From assembly GCA_033239125.1 (NCBI GenBank), contig BSWB01000005.1, positions 144,270,494 through 144,334,493 on the forward strand: DNA of 64,000 nt, written 5' to 3'. Below, piece by piece: positions 44,291 through 54,534 of this stretch. The position numbers and the translations under genes were made by a program. The stretch is from Fagopyrum homotropicum (lineage: Eukaryota > Streptophyta > Magnoliopsida > Caryophyllales > Polygonaceae). Below the pieces are notes generated by a model. It was not told the origin of the DNA. It made no database searches and saw only the letters and a list, made by a program, of their open reading frames with translations. How positions within the stretch are numbered: position 1 is the stretch's first letter; every line of letters starts with the position of its first letter.

Positions 44291-44824
44291 AAACGTAGAG
44301 CATCTCACAAAGATGATTTTTAATTTAATACATGTAATCAAATCATTTTTTTAAATTAAATTATTAAAATTTTATAAATATATAATAAATTAAATATATT
44401 ATTGTTGAAAATGAAAAATTCTTATAAGTTTTTCAAATTCTTTCTTTGTAGATTTTTTGGAAAAAAAAATTGAAACATGAAGAATTGAATACAGCCGTAT
44501 AGGTTAGGTCAGAAGTTAGGACAATATCAAGCTCGAGTCAAATTAATTGACCAGACCGTCGTACTGTATTTTGCAATTCTCGTTTAGGGTATATTACGCA
44601 GGATTTATAAAAAAAATTATTATTATTATTATTATAAATAATGTTTGCAGTAAAATAAAATTTCAAACAATTTATATTGTAAAATCGAAAGTTTAAAAAC
44701 ATTATATATTATAATTAAGCATTAGGAGTTTAAAAAACATATGTAAACGATTTAGTTTGAGAATGTCAATGTTGAGTTGCTTAATTAATGCAAGAGAATA
44801 AGAAGTGACATTATTTGTTATATG
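44291..44824. other. AT-rich intergenic
   Basis: Nothing recognised. It ends at the LINE target site. Confidence 0.6.
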
Positions 44825-45974
44825 AACATAGTATATAAATAATAATAATAATAATGTGATTAGTACTATCAACGGCCTCTTGAGATCTTATCTCAGGTCT
44901 GGTACCGCCTCTAGTAGGAGAGCCTTAGTCGCGTGGGAGACCGTCTGCTCTCCTAAACGGGCTGGTGGTCTGGCTTTCCCTGATTTAGCAACAAAAAACA
45001 AAGTCGCCCTCTCAGAGCTCCTGTACGACCTTGATCGGGATTGCCCTAGTTTATGGAAGGTTTGGGTCGTCAGACACCTGATTAAGCGAGATATGAACAT
45101 TTGGAACTGCCTCCCTAGGACCTCCAATTCCCAATTCTGGAAGCGCCTTCTTGACCTTCGTGATGAGCTTGCTAACCTTACCCATGGCATTCCGAGAACT
45201 TCCCTTTTCGCCAACCCTGACAGATCCTATGACAGGAACAAGATCTATGATTACATCAGACCTCCCTCCATTTTACCTCACTCTTCCCCCTTCAAAGTTA
45301 TCTGGCTTGCTTCGAACCCCCCTAAAACTGCCTTCATTGCCTGACTTGCCTCTCTAAATCGCCTTCCTACCCTTGCCTCGATTAGAGAATGGAATCCCAC
45401 CATCGACGTCACCTGCAAGCTTTGCAACGCGGCCCCTGAAGACGGTTCGCACTTGTGGAACAATTGCAGCTTCAGTAACCTGGTACTGGACATCATCTCG
45501 CGTTGGTTGAACCTTCCTCAACCTGCCCCTTTTCTCGATGACGTTTGGTCTTGGATGGCGTCTTGGTCCAAGAAGAAGCCCCGCCCCCTTGATTGCGCGA
45601 AAATTGCTGCGATTGTCGCTCATATCTACTACGTCTGGGTCGCCAGAAATAAGCTACTCTATTGTCAAACTGTTACCTCTCCAATAGACTGCGCTGGGAT
45701 GGTTATTCGTTGTGTTAAGACGCACTTCACTCACAATTGGAAGGATCGATCCGCTCTCTCAAACGCCATGGCCTCCTCCCTCAATATCGCTCTTCAATTA
45801 GGTTAATCCCCTCTTGATTCGGGATCCCCTCTCTCACAACTGTGCTTGTTTGTGTTGTGATTGTAGATCGAAAGTGACTCCTTGTGCGGACTCTGATTTT
45901 GTGTAACCTATTTCCCCCCTTTCTAATACAATTAACTTTTCAAAAAAAAAAAAAAAAAAAAACATAGTATATAA
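44825..45974 (+). mobile_element. 5'-truncated LINE with 14-bp target duplication
   Basis: The insert at 44839-45960 ends in about 19 A residues and is flanked by aacatagtatataa at both 44825-44838 and 45961-45974. A 3' poly-A tail, variable-length target duplication and loss of the 5' part are the signature of target-primed reverse transcription. Only the C-terminal end of ORF2 and the 3' UTR are present. An (AAT)n run lies at the 5' truncation point. Confidence 0.95.
44856..45806 (+). pseudogene. LINE ORF2 C-terminus with reverse-transcriptase zinc-binding domain
   Basis: One frame reads the end of the RT thumb region (VAWETVCSPKRAGGLAFPDL) and then a zf-RVT domain (FKVIWLASNPPKTAFIA, stop, LASLNRLPT, CKLCNAAPEDGSHLWNNCSF with its C-x2-C..H..C pattern), ending at TAA 45804-45806. 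A single TGA at 45342-45344 replaces a conserved Trp (usual AW); otherwise the frame is open. It has no start of its own because the insertion is 5'-truncated. Confidence 0.9.
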
Positions 45975-46239
45975 CAATTAAAAATATATTTTAGATAATC
46001 AATGTACAAGATTCAGATAAGAAGTCAACTATTTTTTCTGAGCCAATAAGGAAAAATCAAATATTTTTCGACATAAACTCTTTATTCCGACATAATATAT
46101 GAGAAAAATTATATATATATTACTATATAAAATTTAAGATTCCCAAATATATCTATAAAAATTAAATAGAGATAAAAACAAAGTCAATATATCATCTCCT
46201 TACAATAAATAAAAAAAATTTAAAAAAATTAAAAAAAAA

Positions 46240-46500
46240 CATTACACTTAAAGGCGTGGTCTTGGACCGTGCCTTTAAAAAAAATTTTTTAAAAAAATAG
46301 CTGCCCTATAGGCACGTCTATAACCGCGCCTCTTCAAGTTTTTTTTAAAAAAAAAACGTTACACTATAGTCGCAGTATAGGACCGCACCTCTATTTGTGT
46401 TTTTATTATCTTTATTTCGCACATTAAAATGTTGTCCACGACAACGCGTTTTACAAATAATAGTGCGGTCTAAGACCGCGCTTCTACTTCAAAAAACAAA
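46240..46500. mobile_element. CACTA-like subterminal palindromes
   Basis: Four imperfect palindromes in 240 bp: aggcgtggtcttggaccgtgcct, ggcacgtctataaccgcgcc, gtcgcagtataggaccgcac and gtgcggtctaagaccgcgc. GC-rich stem units of this type, spaced by A/T runs, occur in the subterminal regions of plant CACTA elements, where transposase binds. No CACTA terminus or coding region is visible nearby, so it is a remnant. Family assignment is tentative. Confidence 0.45.
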
Positions 46501-46882
46501 TCTCGTGCATTTAGGTGAATTATTTCACTCCGAGCCTAAAACAGGAAATTATTTTGATGTTTCGTTTACTTCGGCGAAAGATCAAAAACAACATTTAAAT
46601 ATAACACAAGAATAGTGATAAATCGTAGAAAGTTTTTTTATAAACGAGAAGCCACAACCCATTTTATAATGATTTTTTTCGGAGAGTGTGGCGGCTGCCC
46701 TGCCCTGCCCCACCCAAGGGCCGCCCCTGCATACAATATAAATAAATCATGAAGAAGATACCGGATACCACCCTTTTAAGAGGTTACTTGTAACTAATCA
46801 CAAGTTAAATTTGAAATAGTTGGAAACCATCCTTTACAGCGGTTCCGTCGACAGTATAACACTCCGCTAATGTTCCGTTCAA
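46501..46882. other. intergenic, nothing recognised
   Basis: One C-rich patch (ctgccctgccctgccccacc, about 46691) but no gene. It ends at the Helitron 5' junction, with A at 46882. Confidence 0.5.
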
Positions 46883-48366
46883 TCTATATATACTACTAAA
46901 ACACAATCCTCTTAGTCCACATGTCAACATATTAACCCTGCCACCTAGGATTTTTTGGCAAATAATTACGGATTTGCCATATTTTAATTACAATTTTAAA
47001 ATATTTTTCATCTCATGTCAATTCAACAAAAATGATCCAATGTCATTATGTTCAGTATCTTACGGTTATAACAATACGATTTTGTATGTTATAAATCTTC
47101 TAACAATAATATTTTCAGTATATTTTTAATTATGTCCATTCATTATATATTTTATGTATTATCTTTTTTAACCAAAAACAGTCTTTTGCTTATTCCTAAT
47201 TAATTTTGTTCTAAAAATATTATATTGGAGTATAAATTTTACTAACTAACACTTTGAAAATACTAAATTAATTAAAATAGAACCTTTAGAAATGGATTTG
47301 TTTATCAGCTAACAACTAAATTAAAAATATTAAATCAAGAATTTATTTTGTCCATACATGGATTTCAAAATTATTAGCTTTCATAAGAAAATTTCTTTAA
47401 TTTTGGGGATATTCTTTTATTCATTTTTATAAAATTTCTATTGCAAATCTTATGTTACTTTTTAAAAAGTTTTCGGAATCGAATTTTTTATATTCAGATT
47501 TATTATATTTTTTCAAAAAACATTTTCTTTTTTATATTCAAATTCGTTTTTTACAAATTTTTTTTAATATTTTGATTCGGATTCGTTACTTTTGTAATTT
47601 TTTCATTCGTATTTTATTCATATTTGATTGCAAAATCTTTCCTTATTGTTAGAAAATTTTCATTCAAATTCATTTGTTTATCCTACATATTTAAAAAATA
47701 ATAATAAAAATAATCCGCTTTTTATTTTTCATATTCCTATTTTACAAGTTTTTAACTATTTTTTTAAATTCATATTCGTTACTGCTAAAAAAAAATTTTG
47801 ATTCAGATTTGACTAAAAATTGGTTAAGTTTTCTTTATCTTCTTATTTTTATTTATTTTTATTTTTTAAATCATACTCAAGCGTAATCTTATTCAAGTAA
47901 TCAATTTTGTTATGATTCCAGTTTTTATATTATATGCGTAAATTTGGTTGAATGTTAAATATCCAAATTATAATATAGGTAATTTGTAACATTTTTCAGA
48001 AATCTTATTTAATTTTTACTAAAAGTTTCGTAATTATAATCTACTCAATCATTATTTTACTAATTTTAAATATTATTATAATTTTCATATTTAAAATTTG
48101 AATCTTCCCTCACAAACTATTAGCGTCTTACTCATTTGTAGCGCCTACAAATTTTTTCGCAACAAAACTAATATACATGCATAATTAAGGTAATTTATTT
48201 ATCAGCTTAAATAAGGTTTATGTTGTATAAGAATTAAATTAAAGTCTAAATATTGAGATACTTATTTATTTCCAAATATTTTATCATCACATATAACAAC
48301 TCATGACATATTGCTATAAAATCTAATATATAAATATGCCCGCACAAGGTGCGGGTTATAAACTAG
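46883..48366 (+). mobile_element. non-autonomous Helitron, 1484 bp
   Basis: Starts TCTATATATACTACTAAAA after an A and ends in CTAG before a T (48367), as expected for insertion between A and T without target duplication. Seven bases before the CTAG lies a 7-bp GC hairpin, cccgcac-aag-gtgcggg (48339-48355), the Helitron 3' terminator. The interior is AT-rich with no Rep/helicase, so it depends on an autonomous partner. A matching 5' end in opposite orientation is at 2124. Confidence 0.88.
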
Positions 48367-48699
48367 TTCTTCGTTAAAGAGCCCACTTTAAAATATTTTA
48401 TTAGTTTTTCTCTCTAAACCGGATTTCTTTGAACCAAAACCAGATTTCTTTTTTTTTAAGTGTTCACTTCACCGAAACCTGATTTTTATAACATTTGGAA
48501 GAACACGATGTTCATATCCAAATCCAAATTTAAACACCGGATCTCGTTCAAAAATTTGAACCAAATCAACTCTTTGTCCAAATCCAATCCAACTTCAACG
48601 CGACATCCAAATCCAAAATTGATATACCACACAATCTTCGGTTCTTCAATTTCATGGCTTGGATCCAAAATCGATATACAACATACATATCTTCAGTTC
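48367..48699. other. intergenic, nothing firm
   Basis: Includes a possible 100-codon frame (48460-48762) without recognisable domains; its antisense is also open. No gene called. Confidence 0.45.
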
Positions 48700-48902
48700 C
48701 ATAACTCATATCTCTCTTCTCTTGCCAAATTCATACCAAGAAAACTGAAGAAGCAAACATAGCGACAATCGATGGAAGATTCTTCTCTTACCAAATCAAA
48801 CCAAGAAAATCGAAGAAGCGCAAACCTAGCAACAATCGATGGAAGATTCTTCTCTTACCAAATTCAAACCAAGAAAATCGAAGAAGCGCAAACCTAGCAA
48901 CA
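48700..48902. repeat. tandem repeat, three units of about 67 bp
   Basis: Units contain tcgatggaagattcttctct, accaagaaaatcgaagaagc and gcaaacctagcaac. The last two units are nearly identical; the first is partial and diverged. Confidence 0.85.
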
Positions 48903-49500
48903 GTTCACCTTGTTATCAAACCAGACACTATGCGACAAGAGTTTTGATGGACGGTTAGTTGTAAATGTCCCTATTTTAAGGGATGAATTTCGGTATATTC
49001 TAAGAGTTGGGTTGGGTATTTTCTTCACAAATTATTGATTCACATAAATTATTAAATTAGAAAGAATTACTTTTTAAAATAAACTAAGAAATACTGCGCC
49101 ATAGTAAATATGAACTGTACGAGATAATATAAACATATATACTAATATATGAATGATTTAAAAAATACTAACTTATTAAAAAATGATATTGAATATTCAG
49201 TGTTTATAATCTTGTATAGAAAGAAAGGCTTAAAAGTGACGTTCTTGTAATTTTGTTGGGCCTGACCTTCTCTTTTTTTAAAGATTTGGGCCCAAACTCA
49301 CAAAGCTAGAAGCCCGAAATTAGCTGATTAAATCCAAACGGCGTCGTTTTAAGTCCGCTCCTATGATATCAGCTTCCACAAATTTGCATTTCAGACCTCC
49401 ACTTACAGTCTTACATACTTACCATTCTGCATTTTCCTTTTGATCAAAATAAATAAAAAATAAATAACAGGAGGGTTGAGGTTAGAGCGAAGAAGAGGAA

Positions 49501-49626
49501 ATGGCGAAAATGTTGGGAGAGATCGAGAAGAATAACAAAGAAGGAACAGAGAAGGGAGGCTCGAAGCGGCAGTTTCACATGTGGATCGATGAAAACAATG
49601 AGAAAATTTCTATGATTTTCTTCTGA
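49501..49626 (+). CDS. small putative first exon, copy A (41 codons)
   Basis: ATG with a purine-rich leader (gcgaagaagaggaa) begins MAKMLGEIEKNNKEGTEKGG, then SKRQFHMWIDENNEKISMIF, and stops at 49624. The same frame in copy B is 77 codons, because copy A has a 3-bp-scale change that creates the stop. Lys/Glu-rich and hydrophilic; not recognised. It could be exon 1 of a host gene that was tandemly duplicated. Confidence 0.35.
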   Translation: MAKMLGEIEKNNKEGTEKGGSKRQFHMWIDENNEKISMIFF

Positions 49627-50344
49627 TAAATATAGTTTTCAATCTGAATCTCATGAAATTGCTGCTCGTCTCCCACTGCAATGCCTTCAATCGATGTTTC
49701 TTCGAATATATGCTTTACCAAACGGGCCCTTATTAGTTGATTCCTCTTTTGATTCTATCGCTCTTCCACTTTTCGTCTCCTCTAATCGCTTTGCTCCCCT
49801 CTGGACCTTATGATGATTCCTTTCTGAAGGTTCCATTGATCAAACAAAAAAAAAATATATATTTCAGTCATATTTACACTTTGCATGCGTTTTTGTTGGT
49901 TTGATTTGTTGGCATTGGGTTGATGGTGCTTAACCCTAAACCTAGATCCCCAATTTTTGAATCGTTTTTATGTAATCTTTTGGTAGTGCGTTGAAGCTGA
50001 AAAGTGTGTATATATTGCTGTGTTTTACCTTTGCATCAGCTTCAGTTTTGACATGTTTATGGATTTGAGTTGCATAAATCTTTACTTCGAACGACATTCG
50101 ATCCAAAAACTGAGGATCTGTCCTTCAATTTAGTCATATAATGTGAAGCCAGGAAACAGACGACTGCATTCTTATGACTTATAAATAAACTAGTTCCAAA
50201 TTTTGTTGAAATCTGTCATAGACTCATAGTCAACTTTCTAGCTGGGAGAGCCCTTCAGATCGTAGAACGGGTCGTGTGCGATATTAGGACCGGAGTCTGA
50301 AAACCGTGTGCGATGTTAGGACTGTAGACCTAAAACCTGTGTGC

Positions 50345-50684
50345 GAGTGACACGGGCCGTGCTTCTCAATCCATCCGGAAAATCCTGGAACGCTCGGGAC
50401 ACTCGTTGAAGACTCCGGACCTGTTTGGGGCACTAGACTTGTACGAAATTATCTTGTTGTTTTATATAGATTCGCAAACACGAGACAAAACCTTAATTGA
50501 GAATAACTTGAGCAAGAACTAACAATATGCAAATAGATTGAGACACAAAGATGTTGACAAACAAATGTTGACGCAGTTCGGATTTCTCCAAGTCTGCGGA
50601 ACCTCTAGAGGGGAGGTCCAGCCCAATCCACAGGACATTGAAGCCTCGAACAAAGATTGTGAAATTTATGATATTGCTTACTTT
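50345..50684. other. GC-mixed spacer unique to copy A
   Basis: Contains cggatttctccaagtctgcgg and ggaacctctagaggggaggt phrases typical of LTR retrotransposon remnants, but no frame or paired repeat to confirm it. Confidence 0.4.
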
Positions 50685-50743
50685 TTAAAATTAGAAAGAA
50701 TTACTTTTTAAAATAAACTAAGAAATTTGCGCCATAATAAATA

Positions 50744-50887
50744 GAGTACACAACTATCCGTTATTTACCCGTTTTTCACAAAATCACCCTTTATATTTCA
50801 CTTTTCATTTAACCACCCTTTATTTAATTTCAGTTAGCATTTAACCACCCTCGTCCCTTCTCTATCCAAAAATATGTTTGTGGGTCT
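50744..50887 (+). repeat. MULE left TIR
   Basis: Inverted counterpart of 61527-61678. It is followed by a (TC)n run at about 50988-51007 that may be the promoter or 5' UTR of the adjacent GRF gene. Confidence 0.93.
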
Positions 50888-51339
50888 CATATCTCATCAA
50901 AAATAACAAAAAAAAAAAGGTAAGAAAGATAATAGGGGAAAAAGAAAAATAAAAAAGAAGAGTAGGTGTTAGTACCATTTCTTCCCCCTCTCTCTCTCTC
51001 TCTCTCTGTAAATGATGCCAAATCTAAAAATTGAAGAACATGCTGTAATTTAGGGTTTCAACTGGCATTAAAGAAGTTAGAGGTAATTTCTATCCATTTA
51101 TAATTTTTACTCTTCAAATGTTAATGAATGTTCTTCTCTTTCCTTAAATATGTGTATGAACTCTAACAAATTCAACCTCATTCTCTGTTTTCTTTGAATC
51201 TCAAATTCAATTCGGTTTTGTTTAACAATAGCAAATTCAACCTCATTCTTTGTTTTCTTTCTAATTTTCGAGTTGATAGCAACACTAATCAGTGTTTTTG
51301 TACAAACCTAGGTATTATATTTGTCATAGGTTTGAAAAG

Positions 51340-51899
51340 ATGAGTACTCAGTCATGTACAAGTAGAGGTTACGAGGCTAAAAGAAATGAAGTGGTTTTTG
51401 TCACCACAATTTACCAACGGTAGTATTGACGGTTCACAAGGATAACTTGAATCAAGGGAAGCAGTTCCATCGTTGTCCTATTTGGAAGGTAGGTTTACTG
51501 AATTGTGACTTGGGTGTGATTTCCATTGCTTGTCGTTGTTGTTGGTATTTGCTAGAATGTAAATCATTTGTTGATTATTTGCAGCATTAGTTGGAATGTA
51601 TTTTACACGAAAGTGATTGTACATTCTTTGAATGGATTGACAAAAGGTCAAGTGAGGCTATGACTATCTTACCAACTAGGGAGGTGAAGAAGGATGAAAG
51701 CCTTTACAAAAAAATGGTTTTTGAGGCACAAGGAGATAAAGAGAGGTTAAAGTTGAAGGTTGCAAAATTGAAGGAGAAGAAATTGTCAATGGGTGTTGAA
51801 TTGAAAAGATTGATGGAGGATAATGCAATGTTGAAGGCCGAAAATCTTGCACATAAGTATAGAGAACAAATGATAATAAGAATATGCTTTGTCTCATGA
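51340..51899 (+). pseudogene. GRF zinc-finger plus coiled-coil protein of the MULE
   Basis: Two coding blocks. The first (about 51340-51488) begins MSTQSCTSRGYEAKRNEVVF, then after a frame change reads VVLTVHKDNLNQGKQFHRCP and IWK before a GT donor (51489). The second, after a CAG acceptor at about 51583, reads ESDCTFFEWIDK and then a Lys/Glu/Leu-rich coiled coil (KERLKLKVAKLKEKKLSMGV), ending at TGA 51897-51899. The G+.F..CP.WK....C.FF.W.D pattern is the GRF zinc finger, a nucleic-acid-binding module of plant DNA-repair proteins also found in transposon-linked genes. A TAG in the first block and a stop before LECILH break the frame. It is transcribed inward from the left TIR, opposite to the transposase, the layout of mudrA/mudrB. 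Confidence 0.65.
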
Positions 51900-52167
51900 A
51901 TTTGATTATAGGTATTGTAATTGCAGGATGTATTTATATGTTGTGTAACTTCAAGAATGAGTGAATTAAAATGTATAATGTACTATGTTTGCCTTTTGGA
52001 ATGAAGAATGAGTGTATTGTTCAACTTAATTAGCATCTAACACAAAAGTACATCAATTCAATGATCTTGAGCTTCTTCACTGACATAATTTCATTAGAGG
52101 CAGATTTTGAGCTTCTTTTGCTTCGTTTTCAGGGACATTATTTGGTTGAGCTGTATTAGATGCTTCT

Positions 52168-52664
52168 GTTGGAATTAGACATGGATCCGGTTTGAACCAA
52201 ACCGCCAAACCGGCGGTTTGTGAACCGGCCAAAACCGGCGGTTTGTGAACCGGCCAAAACCGGCGGTTTAGGTTTGCCGGTTTGGCCAAACCGTGGGTTT
52301 ACGGTTTAGGTTTAGGTTTGGCATTTGGCCAAACCTAAACCGACGGTTTACCCCAAACCGGCGGTTTAACCGCCGGTTTGGTTATTTTTTTATTTTATTT
52401 TTCTAAAAATGGACCAAACCGGCGATTTGGAGATCAAATCGTCGGTTAAACCGCCGGTTTGTCCTCAAAACCGGCGGTTAACCGCCGGTTTGGTCCGGTT
52501 TGATCCAGTTTTTCAATTTTTTTTCTTTTTTTTTTTAAAATAAACCGGCTAAACCGCCGATCAAACCGACGGTTTAGGTTAAACCTAAACCGCCGGTTTG
52601 AATTTTGACGGTTTCGCAAACCTAAACCGGCGGTTTAGGTTTGCGACCCACCACTAGTTGGAAT
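52168..52664. mobile_element. non-autonomous hAT element packed with aaccggcggttt palindromes
   Basis: Element 52176-52656 (481 bp) is flanked by a perfect 8-bp target duplication gttggaat (52168-52175; 52657-52664), the hAT length. It begins TAGACATGGATCCGG, and its other end, reverse complemented, begins TAGTGGTGGGTCGC, giving short imperfect TIRs. The interior is almost entirely aaccggcggttt / aaaccgccggttt units in both orientations. It has split a minus-strand open frame that is continuous once the element and one target copy are ignored (..ANQPIPTEASNTAQPN..), so it landed in former MULE coding sequence. Confidence 0.85.
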
Positions 52665-54332
52665 AGGTTGATTTGCAGCATGAGAAATGCAAGCTTTTGC
52701 CTTGTGCTTCTTCCCATTAGAACTTCAGTTTGCAGTCAATTTACAGGCATGTAGATCCGATGATAGAAAGTACATCCACCGGAAGTAATAAGTGAAAACA
52801 TACTCTTCCTTTGAAGAGGAAATTAGTCTCAAATTGTACGCGTGTATCATGTTGAAATAGGCAGTCGTATATCGTAGTTCAGTGGCGCTCACACTTCAAA
52901 GCATTCGAATTATAAGCAAATTTATCTCCATTTGCTTTCTCTTCAACTGTGCCAACAGTCGCCATTTCCCCTTCATAAATGCAGATTCCTCTTCAACAAA
53001 TTACTTCATCTCTTCCAATTCCTGATTTCTCTTATTTGTTCTGAACATTGAAGAAAATATGTCTATAAGCTTTTAGGTTCAAGCAGAATTCTAGATAGCA
53101 ACACTAATTTTCTTCTTTTGCTGATGAAATTTGTAAATTGAATTCCAAAACTGAAGACAGAACCCCCAGCCTTTTGGGTTTGTTCATATTCAACTATGGT
53201 TAATTTTGGTTTCCACTATAGGTGCAATGAATTGTGTTGGTGAAGACAAACAAATTGGGGACAAATTTAGCTTTTTCAGTTTTTTTATATTGATTGGCAT
53301 TGCATATTTTCAATATGAAAAGGAAGTCTGATACTACTTTATTCTTCCGCTTGTCCTGCTGAGTTTTCGGATTAAATTAGTGTGTGTTTTAGGATTAAAT
53401 TAGTTCTTGCCTAGTCATTTGTTATGCTATCCAATAATCACCCACTTTTTTGTCACTTCTATTTTGAGTCATCTTGATTCAAGTATTATATGTAGTTTCT
53501 TGTATGTATGAGATTTATTCTCATAAAGTTTCTTGTAATATCATAGTTAGCTGTTGATATCACTCTTGACTTTGCAGTATAAGAGTGTGATAGCATTCAA
53601 GCTAATCTTTTATGGAGACTTTGGTTGCTAATGCTTCCTTTCCGATTCAGAAAATATGTAACCAAATTGAAACATATCAGATACATGAAATTGAGTTAAT
53701 ACGAATATCTGATTTCAAACATTATCAGAATCACCATAGAATCCTAATACTATACAGAACTTTCTGGAGCTGATCCTCTCCTTGTGATGTTCTTCTCAAA
53801 TTTGGCAATTTTTCCTACCTGCTAAACGTTTGTAGGTAGTTTGTCATAATTTGAAGTTGAAATTGAGTTAATACGAAGATCTGATTTGAATCATTATCAG
53901 AATCACCATTTCGTACCGACTAAATGTTTGACAGAGTGTGTAAGTCGAGATTGAAGAAGTTAAAGCAGCACATATATAGACTAATACATCACTCATCATG
54001 CCTCCTGCTCCTTGGTTGCAGTATTTATCAAACATGACAATAAATTGACAGCAAACTGAGTTTATTAAATGAGAAGCGGAGAAGCCGTTTATATAGGACA
54101 CTTCTGAAGTTCTGATGATAAACAAAAGCAGCGGAGCAACCGTTTATATATGACAGTAAATTGACAGCAAACTGAATTACAGTTGACAACAAGCTGGACT
54201 ACATTAGAATCATACAAAATGTTATTGCACAAAAGAGTTAAAATCCTTAAAAGTAGTTAACACAAAATGCTAGTTTTTCAAGTTGAACTACAGGTGACGG
54301 TACGCTGAATTACATATGACAGCAGGCTTCAG
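52665..54332. other. MULE interior, mostly non-coding
   Basis: The first part on the minus strand (52665-52755) is open as SSNGKKHKAKACISHA, upstream of the hAT-split frame and ending in KLCQ at about 52078; this may be a former transposase C-terminal exon. A roughly 55-bp direct repeat (attgagttaatacga..atctgattt..attatcagaatcaccat) lies at about 53690 and 53862. The rest shows no gene. Confidence 0.5.
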
Positions 54333-54534
54333 TTAGGTTTTTTTTGTTAACATATTTTTCATCTGAGTCTTGGAAGTGAAAACAATCTTCTTAGGTTGTG
54401 GTTGTGACAAGTACAACCTGAATGACTCTTGACTGCTTCCAGCAATTGATAAACTCCCTCTTGACATTCCCATAAATGTGCTAACTTGAGTAGAAGGAAG
54501 TTGATTCTGTAAATATTTCATAAGAATTATTAAT

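Larger units (their letters stand above)
49048..50684 (+). repeat. segmental tandem duplication, copy A
   Basis: Sequence from aaattagaaagaattacttt to about 50340 is repeated almost unchanged in copy B, which begins at about 50685, is broken by the MULE at 50744 and continues at 61679-62830. Shared landmarks are caaatccaaacggcgtcg, gaggttagagcgaagaagag, tttgcatgcgtttttgttgg and acgacattcgatccaaaa. The tail of copy A, about 50345-50680, is not shared and may hold retroelement debris. Confidence 0.9.
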
